From the NCBI GenBank assembly GCA_021817875.1, contig JAKAFQ010000185.1, positions 1 to 7,601 of the forward strand: a DNA stretch of 7,601 bases, given 5' to 3'. The stretch comes from Pseudomonadota bacterium. Lineage in GTDB: Bacteria > Pseudomonadota > Gammaproteobacteria > Steroidobacterales > Steroidobacteraceae. The position numbers were made by a program, and so were the translations under genes. This document shows, in pieces, positions 1 to 4,676 of this stretch. The notes under the pieces were generated by a model. The model did not search any database. It was given only the letters and a program-made list of their open reading frames with translations, and was not told the DNA's origin. The number at the start of each line of letters is the position of its first letter. Position 1 is the stretch's first letter.

Positions 1-1
1 G

Positions 2-1621
2 GAGCGGCACATCAAAGCACTGTGGGGTTCACGAGCGACACCGGAGCAACTGCTCAGAGCCGCCGACGACATCCGTTTCCAGCTCGGCCAATCGAACCGC
101 TTCAGGGCGGGGCTGGTGCGCTCCGGCGCCTGGCAGCACGCGATCGCCCGGACACTGCAGCGCGACGGGCTGCCGCCCGAGCTCGCCGCCCTGCCGCTGG
201 TGGAGTCCTCTTACGATCCATGGGCCTATTCCAAGGACGGCGCCGCGGGATTGTGGCAGTTCATGCCCTCGACGGGGAGGCGCTTTCTCACGATCGACCG
301 CGCAGTGGACGGCCGCCTCGATCCATTCCGCGCCACCAAAGCCGCAGCGCAGCTGCTGGCCTACAACTACCGGATCCTGGGGACCTGGCCCCTCGCCATC
401 ACCGCCTACAATCACGGGTTGGCCGGCGTGAGGCGGGCCGTCGCCAGGCTGGGGACCAGGAACATCGTCACTCTGGTGCGCGATTACCGCACGCCGATGT
501 TCGGTTTCGCGTCGCGGAACTTCTACGTCTGCTTTCTCGCGGCACTGGATGTCGAGCGCCACGCCCGCCGGTACTTCGGCGCCCTCCACAAGCTGCCGGA
601 GGAGCATTTCCGCGCGGTGACGATGCCCGGGTATGCGGCTGTCCATTCTCTGGAGCGCGCCCTGCGGATTGCGCCGGCGACGCTCCGTGAGCTCAATCCG
701 GCACTGCGCCCGCTGGTGTGGGACGGCGCGCTCGATGTGCCGAAGGGTTACCGTCTGTATCTGCCGGCGGCCGGTCCCCGCTGGACTGCAGCGATGCTGG
801 AGCAGAGACTCGGGCCGGGGCGGCTGCTCGCCGCACAGCCCGTTCCCCCCAGTTACCGGGTACGCCAGGGTGACACACTGTGGGGCATCGCGGCCCGCTA
901 TCGGATGGGCGTGTATCCGCTCGCTCGTTACAACGGAATACGGCCCGGCGCGTTGTTGCGCGTCGGTGAGCGGATTCTGTTGCCGCACCGGCCTGCGCCG
1001 CCGATGGTTGCCGTGGACGCGACAGCGGCGTCCCCTCCGCGGCCGGCTCCGGATCCCGCGGCGGCGCGCGCCGGGACGCGCTTTCTGGCGCAGGGCGCCG
1101 ATGTGCAGCCGGTCTCGGACGTGCAGGTGCAGACGGTCAGCCCGAACCTGGGTCCGCCGGGCCGTCCGGCGCGAAGCGCCGATCCTACCGATTACAGCGT
1201 GGCTCGCGACGGCACCATCCGGGTGGCGGCGGCCGAATCCCTCGGCTACTACGCGGAGTGGCTGCACGTCACCGCCTGGGATCTGCGCCGCCTCAATCAC
1301 ATGCGCTTTCACCAGCCGGTGCGTATCGGAGAGCGGATCCGGCTCGATTTCCGCCACATCTCGCCACAGCGGTTCGAGCAGCAGCGCATCGCCTATCACC
1401 GGGCGCTCGATGCCAGCTATTTTGCCGATCACCACATCGCCGGGACGAAGGTCTATCTGACCCGCAGCGGCGATTCCCTGTGGGTGCTCACGCAGCGATT
1501 CCCCACGCTACCGTCCTGGCTGCTGCGTCAGTACAACCCGGACGTCGATTTCTTTGCGACCCTGCATCCGGGTACGCGGCTCGTGATCCCGAAGGTCGAG
1601 ACGGTCTCGGCCGGGGGCTGA
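2..1621 (+). CDS. mltD: MltD-like membrane-bound lytic transglycosylase with LysM repeats (5' end missing)
   Basis: The frame is open from the left edge, so signal/lipoprotein sequence and true start are outside the window; 539 residues are visible. These enzymes cleave the glycan strand of peptidoglycan non-hydrolytically, forming 1,6-anhydro-muropeptides, usually at the periplasmic face of the outer membrane. The lysozyme-like SLT domain spans about visible residues 40-150: catalytic Glu68 in LVESSYDP, GLWQFMP at 83-89 and AYNHG at 135-139, the three expected family motifs. A degenerate LysM-like segment at 203-255 has LNPAL and a final YLP. A clear LysM follows at 285-328 (YRVRQGDTLWGIAARY), then a Pro/Ala-rich linker (about 330-395), a weak LysM at 398-449 and a last LysM at 484-531 (SGDSLWVLTQRF). 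The visible part alone exceeds the roughly 450-residue E. coli MltD. The next gene is also a wall enzyme. Family assignment is firm; the MltD name rather than another SLT-LysM protein is likely. Confidence 0.92.
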   Translation, partial: ERHIKALWGSRATPEQLLRAADDIRFQLGQSNRFRAGLVRSGAWQHAIARTLQRDGLPPELAALPLVESSYDPWAYSKDGAAGLWQFMPSTGRRFLTIDRAVDGRLDPFRATKAAAQLLAYNYRILGTWPLAITAYNHGLAGVRRAVARLGTRNIVTLVRDYRTPMFGFASRNFYVCFLAALDVERHARRYFGALHKLPEEHFRAVTMPGYAAVHSLERALRIAPATLRELNPALRPLVWDGALDVPKGYRLYLPAAGPRWTAAMLEQRLGPGRLLAAQPVPPSYRVRQGDTLWGIAARYRMGVYPLARYNGIRPGALLRVGERILLPHRPAPPMVAVDATAASPPRPAPDPAAARAGTRFLAQGADVQPVSDVQVQTVSPNLGPPGRPARSADPTDYSVARDGTIRVAAAESLGYYAEWLHVTAWDLRRLNHMRFHQPVRIGERIRLDFRHISPQRFEQQRIAYHRALDASYFADHHIAGTKVYLTRSGDSLWVLTQRFPTLPSWLLRQYNPDVDFFATLHPGTRLVIPKVETVSAGG

Positions 1622-1657
1622 GGCGATCCGTCGTCGGGCCCGCAATGCCGACGCTTC

Positions 1658-1670
1658 GTGACGATGTCAC
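1658..1670. repeat. Short inverted repeat upstream of the YkuD gene
   Basis: GTGAC-gat-GTCAC is a perfect 5-bp inverted repeat in the 83-nt gap between the transglycosylase and the YkuD gene, 47 nt before the proposed ATG. It loosely resembles a CRP-type site, but the GTGA and TCAC half-sites are 5 nt apart instead of 6. It could be a regulator site or chance. Confidence 0.2.
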
Positions 1671-1692
1671 ATCGAGCGGGTTCATGTGCGCA

Positions 1693-1698
1693 TATACT
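1693..1698 (+). promoter_or_regulatory. Candidate -10 box for the YkuD gene
   Basis: TATACT matches the sigma-70 -10 consensus at five of six positions and stands out in GC-rich DNA. No good -35 is seen 16-18 nt upstream (the hexamer there is CATCGA). Transcription from it would begin about 7 nt downstream, on or next to the ATG at 1705, which implies a leaderless message if the box is real. Confidence 0.3.
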
Positions 1699-1704
1699 GT
1701 CAAG

Positions 1705-2265
1705 ATGTCATTGCCAAAGCGGATTCTGGCCGGCGTGCTCGGCTGCGCGGCTGCCATCGCCCATGCCGGCCCCAGCCCGGTGGCACGGCTGGTGACACAA
1801 CCGGTGACACGGGTGGCGTTCCTGTCGGACCCGGCTCTGCCCTATGTCGATCACGTGGTGGTGGAGAAATCCGAGCGGCGCCTCTTTCTGATGGACGGGC
1901 ACAAGGTGGTGCGCTCATTCAGGATCCATCTCGGTCTCGAGCCGAACGGACCCAAGGAGCGATCCGGGGATTACCGCACGCCGCAGGGATGGTACACGCT
2001 GGTGCGTCGGGATCCGCGCAGCGATTACTTTCTCTCCATCCAGATCTCCTACCCCAATGCGCGGGATCTGGCGCGTGCCCGGGCGCACCACTGGAAGCCC
2101 GGCGGGGAGATCATGATCCACGGCCTTCCGAACACACTGCATGGATCCCTTTACTACTACCGGCACGACGACTGGACCGACGGCTGCATCGCGGTCTCGG
2201 ATGCCGACATGATGCAGATCTGGATGCTGACGCGAGACGGCATGCCGATCGATATCAAGCCCTGA
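1705..2265 (+). CDS. Secreted L,D-transpeptidase-fold (YkuD) family protein
   Basis: This is a 186-residue protein. An N-terminal signal peptide is visible: KR at 5-6, then a hydrophobic run to about residue 21 ending AIAHA-GP, so it is probably periplasmic. YkuD-domain proteins use a catalytic cysteine to make or break peptide links to meso-diaminopimelate in peptidoglycan. The domain runs from about residue 48 (VDHVVVEKSERRLFL) to the end. It contains GPKERSGDYRTPQGWY (82-97), MIHG with His139, and WTDGCIAVSDADM with the probable nucleophile Cys161. The motif lacks the His before GC and the Arg after it found in classical SHGCIR enzymes, so it belongs to a YafK-like branch and may be a hydrolase rather than a cross-linker. 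An in-frame ATG at 1684 would add seven residues (MCAYTVK) and has a weak GAGCGG five bases upstream; 1705 gives the cleaner signal peptide. It follows the transglycosylase and precedes ppnN by 28 nt. Confidence 0.9.
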   Translation: MSLPKRILAGVLGCAAAIAHAGPSPVARLVTQPVTRVAFLSDPALPYVDHVVVEKSERRLFLMDGHKVVRSFRIHLGLEPNGPKERSGDYRTPQGWYTLVRRDPRSDYFLSIQISYPNARDLARARAHHWKPGGEIMIHGLPNTLHGSLYYYRHDDWTDGCIAVSDADMMQIWMLTRDGMPIDIKP

Positions 2266-2293
2266 CCGGAAGCTCCCGGGCTGCCGCTCCCGC

Positions 2294-3679
2294 ATGGATC
2301 ACAACGACGTAGACCCCGAATTCATCGACGCCCGCGTCCATCCCCGCGGCAGCCTGGAGAACCTCTCGCAGCACGAGATCGAGAAGCTCCTCGACTCGGG
2401 CCGCGGTGGGCTGTACCCGCTGTTTCGCAAGTGCGCGCTGGCGGTGCTCAACAGCGGTGCGGCCACCGACGATGCGCGGGAGATCTTCGACCGCTACCGC
2501 GACTTCGACATCCGCATCATGCGCCAGCCCTGGGGCATCCGGCTCGAGATGCACCACGCTCCGGCCACGGCGTTCGTCGACGGGCAGATGATCCAGGGGA
2601 TCAAGGAACATCTGTTCGCGGTCCTGCGCGACGTGGTGTTCACCTCCAACGAGATCATGTCAGGCGGACGATTCGACCTGGCCGATTCCGGCGCGATCAC
2701 CAATGCGGTGTTCCACATCCTGCGCAACGCCCGGCTGCTCGATTACAAGGCGCGGCCGAACCTGGTGGTCTGCTGGGGCGGACATTCGATTGGCGGGGAG
2801 GAATACAAGTACTCGAAGCGAGTCGGATATGAGCTCGGGCTGCGGGGGCTGGACGTGTGCACCGGCTGTGGTCCGGGCGCGATGAAGGGGCCAATGAAGG
2901 GCGCAACCATCGGCCACGCCAAGCAACGCATCGGCCATGGCCGCTACATCGGCATCACCGAGCCGGGGATCATCGCGGCGGAACCCCCGAATCCCATCGT
3001 CAACCAGCTGGTGATCATGCCCGACATCGAGAAACGCCTCGAAGCCTTCGTGCGCTTTGCGCACGGCATCGTGGTGTTCCCGGGCGGCGTTGGCACGGCC
3101 GAGGAGATCCTCTACCTGCTCGGGATTTTGCTGGACCCGGCGAACCGCGACCAGCCTTTCCCGGTGGTGCTCACCGGGCCGCACTCGAGTGCCGCCTATT
3201 TCGATCATATCGGCCGATTCATCCGCGGCACGCTCGGTGAGCAGGCGTTCCGGCGTCTCAACGTCATCATCGATGATCCGGCCGAGGTGGGCCGCCACCT
3301 GGTGCATGGCGTCGAAGCGGTCCGCGAGTTCCGCCGTCAGCGCAGGGACGCCTATAATTTCAACTGGCTGCTCGCTGTCCCGCCGGAGTTCCAGCAGCCG
3401 TTCCAGGTGACCCACGAGTCCATGCGGGCGCTCTCCCTCGGTCGCGACCAGCCCATGCACCAGCTGGCCGCCAATCTGCGCCGCGTCTTTTCGGGAATCG
3501 TGACCGGCAACGTCAAAGAGCACGGTATTCAGGCGATCGAGCGCGATGGCCCGTACGAACTCGCGGGCGATGCGCACGTGCTGCAGCTGCTCGACGAGCT
3601 GTTGAGCGCCTTCGTGTCCCAGGGCCGCATGAAGCTGCCCGGAAGCGTCTATCGACCCGTCTATCGCCTGGTGGCCTAG
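2294..3679 (+). CDS. ppnN: Pyrimidine/purine nucleotide 5'-monophosphate nucleosidase (PpnN/YgdH, LOG family)
   Basis: This 461-residue protein is close to the 454 residues of E. coli PpnN. The family hydrolyses the N-glycosidic bond of nucleoside monophosphates, releasing base and ribose 5-phosphate. In E. coli the enzyme is cytoplasmic and activated by (p)ppGpp, linking nucleotide salvage to the stringent response. The N-terminal PpnN-specific region includes SLENLSQHEIEKLL (20-33) and LFRKCALAVLNSG (43-55). The central Rossmann-like lysine-decarboxylase/LOG domain carries GGHSIGGEEY (162-171), GCGPGAMKGPMKGA (191-204) and the hallmark PGGVGTAEE (263-271), which holds the phosphoribosyl-binding and catalytic residues. 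A C-terminal YgdH-type domain follows from about 330 to the end. The ATG at 2294 is chosen because the conserved N-terminus begins soon after; no Shine-Dalgarno lies at normal distance, so it may be translated by coupling with the gene 28 nt upstream. No frameshift or missing motif is seen. Confidence 0.94.
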   Translation: MDHNDVDPEFIDARVHPRGSLENLSQHEIEKLLDSGRGGLYPLFRKCALAVLNSGAATDDAREIFDRYRDFDIRIMRQPWGIRLEMHHAPATAFVDGQMIQGIKEHLFAVLRDVVFTSNEIMSGGRFDLADSGAITNAVFHILRNARLLDYKARPNLVVCWGGHSIGGEEYKYSKRVGYELGLRGLDVCTGCGPGAMKGPMKGATIGHAKQRIGHGRYIGITEPGIIAAEPPNPIVNQLVIMPDIEKRLEAFVRFAHGIVVFPGGVGTAEEILYLLGILLDPANRDQPFPVVLTGPHSSAAYFDHIGRFIRGTLGEQAFRRLNVIIDDPAEVGRHLVHGVEAVREFRRQRRDAYNFNWLLAVPPEFQQPFQVTHESMRALSLGRDQPMHQLAANLRRVFSGIVTGNVKEHGIQAIERDGPYELAGDAHVLQLLDELLSAFVSQGRMKLPGSVYRPVYRLVA

Positions 3680-3749
3680 CGGTCTCTGGCGCCACCGCGG
3701 CTGTGCGAAGCTTTCGTACCGCCCAGGACGCCGCTGTGCACGTGACATA

Positions 3750-3778
3750 ACGTTGCCGCGGCAATACGTTGCCGGCAA
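3750..3778. promoter_or_regulatory. Tandem palindromes upstream of the small gene pair (possible operator)
   Basis: TTGCCGCGGCAA (3753-3764) and TTGCCGGCAA (3769-3778) are both perfect palindromes. They share a direct repeat ACGTTGCCG (3750-3758 and 3766-3774) and their centres are 15 bp apart. They lie 71 nt after the ppnN stop and 82 nt before the small ORF start. The arrangement suits two dimers of a regulator bound side by side. It could instead form small hairpins in RNA reading through from ppnN, but no U-tract follows. Confidence 0.35.
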
Positions 3779-3808
3779 GGGTCGGTCTGCCTGTGAACCA
3801 GTTCCTGA

Positions 3809-3819
3809 ATGACTGTCAT
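3809..3819. repeat. Inverted repeat ATGAC-T-GTCAT
   Basis: A perfect 5-bp inverted repeat around a single base lies 41 nt before the ATG of the first small ORF. A GAAC-CA-GTTC pair sits just upstream at 3795-3804. Either could be an operator half of this intergenic control region; the short arms mean chance is possible. Confidence 0.2.
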
Positions 3820-3847
3820 GGAAGACGTACTCTGCCGATGCAGCAAC

Positions 3848-3852
3848 AGGAG
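3848..3852 (+). promoter_or_regulatory. Strong ribosome binding site deciding the start at 3860
   Basis: AGGAG is followed by a 7-nt spacer and ATG at 3860. It is one of the best-spaced Shine-Dalgarno sequences in the window, and it favours 3860 over the upstream in-frame ATG at 3809, which has no such site. Confidence 0.55.
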
Positions 3853-3859
3853 TCCGGTG

Positions 3860-4135
3860 ATGAGCGCACCATTCAGGGGCCGCGAGGTTCTTCCCGCCCG
3901 AAAGGAGCCTTCCGACCCCGTTCGGCCGGCCCGGACGCCGTCCGCGGCTTTCCCGAACTGGGACGAACGGATGCACAGCGCCCCGGCGCGGCACGAGGCC
4001 ATCACCCGCAATCTCAATACCTGGTCGAGCTACAAGAGCTGGGCGGAACGTATGCGCAGCACCTGGCAGGAAGATGCGGAACGCGATCCGCCCCAGGAAC
4101 GGAACTCCGGCGACGATCGTCCGCCCAAACACTGA
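3860..4135 (+). CDS. Small hypothetical protein, first of a coupled pair
   Basis: This 91-residue frame matches no family I recognise. Support for it being real: the AGGAG site with 7-nt spacing; about three quarters of codons ending in G or C, like neighbouring genes; and a stop that overlaps the next ATG as TGATG. The protein is hydrophilic, without signal peptide or membrane segment. Residues 1-30 are Pro/Arg-rich and probably disordered. Residues 32-75 (from PNWDERMHS through TWQEDAERD) look helical and carry four tryptophans (34, 55, 61, 69). The tail from about 76 is charged and Pro-rich. It sits between ppnN and htpG with its own upstream region, so it is probably transcribed separately from ppnN. 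No function is inferred. The alternative is that it is a chance open frame in GC-rich DNA. Confidence 0.5.
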   Translation: MSAPFRGREVLPARKEPSDPVRPARTPSAAFPNWDERMHSAPARHEAITRNLNTWSSYKSWAERMRSTWQEDAERDPPQERNSGDDRPPKH

Positions 4136-4350
4136 TGGAATTTCTGCTGCGCTGCTGGGACGAGCTCGACGATCTGGTCGCGCTGTGCCGCCACTTGGCG
4201 CGCGTCGCGATGGCCCATTTGGCAGCGTTGCGTCTGCCGCTGCCCGCCCGAAGCGATTCATGTGGAGCGTCTGATCCGGCCGGACGCGTCCGTGCTGCCC
4301 CGGTCGTCGTCCCATGCAAGGCTCGGGAAGCGGTCCGTCTATCGATTTGA
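4135..4350 (+). CDS. Small hypothetical protein, second of a coupled pair
   Basis: A 71-residue frame begins at the ATG that shares its A with the stop of the preceding frame (TGATG), the classic geometry for translational coupling. Residues 1-35 look protein-like: an amphipathic helix with MEFLLRCWDELDDLVALCRH followed by a hydrophobic LARVAMAHLAALRLPL. This could be a short membrane-associated or oligomerising helix; I cannot name the family. Residues 37-71 (ARSDSC onward) have mixed codon use and low-complexity composition, so the conserved part may be only the first half. Cysteines are at 7, 18, 43 and 62. Two small adjoining proteins suggest partners, but that is inference. It could also be spurious. 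Confidence 0.42.
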   Translation: MEFLLRCWDELDDLVALCRHLARVAMAHLAALRLPLPARSDSCGASDPAGRVRAAPVVVPCKAREAVRLSI

Positions 4351-4522
4351 ACCCCCGCCTGTGTAGTGCGCCGCCCGGTGACGGTACCCGCTGATGAGCG
4401 GGGCCCCGATGCCGCTGCGCATGGTGCCGCGCCAGGGGTTTCCCGCGGTCGCGCGGCTCTCGGAAAGAGGCTTTCTCCGCCAGGGGTGGGCGCATCACGC
4501 CATCCGGGACCTCCTGATCTTC

Positions 4523-4548
4523 CCAGGGCGGGTCTCTCGCCGCCCTGG
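4523..4548 (+). terminator. GC-rich hairpin, possible terminator of the small gene pair
   Basis: CCAGGGCGG pairs perfectly with CCGCCCTGG over 9 bp around an 8-nt loop. There is no T-run after it, so a classical intrinsic terminator is not shown; it could be a weak terminator or an RNA-stabilising structure about 170 nt after the second small ORF. Confidence 0.3.
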
Positions 4549-4566
4549 CTGTGGTGTGCGCGTGGT

Positions 4567-4590
4567 GGCACGGGCCACCGTGGCCGTGCC
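4567..4590. repeat. Dyad GGCACGG...CCGTGCC upstream of htpG promoter
   Basis: A 7-bp outer stem GGCACGG/CCGTGCC encloses a further dyad, GGCCAC-C-GTGGCC. It lies 26 nt before the putative htpG -35 element. It could be a regulator site or the end of an upstream transcript; no T-tract follows. Confidence 0.25.
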
Positions 4591-4615
4591 CGCCTCCTCC
4601 GTCCGTGGCGTCCAT

Positions 4616-4643
4616 ATTGAAATTCCCTTCCCGGCACCCAAAA
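4616..4643 (+). promoter_or_regulatory. htpG: Candidate sigma-32 heat-shock promoter of htpG
   Basis: ATTGAAA (4616-4622) differs by one base from the sigma-32 -35 consensus CTTGAAA. After a 13-nt spacer, ACCCAAAA (4636-4643) keeps the CCC-A core of the CCCCATNT -10 element but is a weak match. Transcription would start near 4650, giving a leader of about 27 nt before the htpG ATG. htpG is a sigma-32 regulon member in E. coli, which fits. Confidence 0.45.
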
Positions 4644-4665
4644 TGCCACGCTCCGGAGACAGTGC

Positions 4666-4669
4666 GGAG
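4666..4669 (+). promoter_or_regulatory. htpG: htpG ribosome binding site
   Basis: GGAG is followed by 7 nt and ATG at 4677. This fixes the htpG start at 4677 rather than at any codon in the upstream extension of the same open frame. Confidence 0.6.
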
Positions 4670-4676
4670 CGAACTG

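Larger units (their letters stand above)
4351..4676. other. Intergenic region upstream of htpG
   Basis: These 326 nt hold no reading frame I can support; the open frames here are Pro/Arg/Gly-rich and run out of phase into htpG. What can be seen is a series of GC hairpins (for example CCCGCT-gatg-AGCGGG at 4387-4402 and those listed separately), a candidate heat-shock promoter at 4616-4643 and the htpG ribosome site. No T-tract follows the hairpins. Confidence 0.6.

Noticed and set aside
1658..1671. CRP-like site CGTGA...TCACA
   Set aside because: Half-site spacing is 5 rather than 6 nt, so kept only as a generic inverted repeat.
3769..4134. Upstream extension of the second small ORF to a start at 3769
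   Set aside because: It would overlap the first small ORF completely; the translated extension is low complexity and the ATG at 4135 has coupling geometry.
4330..4350. GGTTCAAATC on the minus strand resembling a tRNA T-loop
   Set aside because: The flanking bases do not form a T-stem or acceptor stem, and no anticodon arm can be folded nearby.
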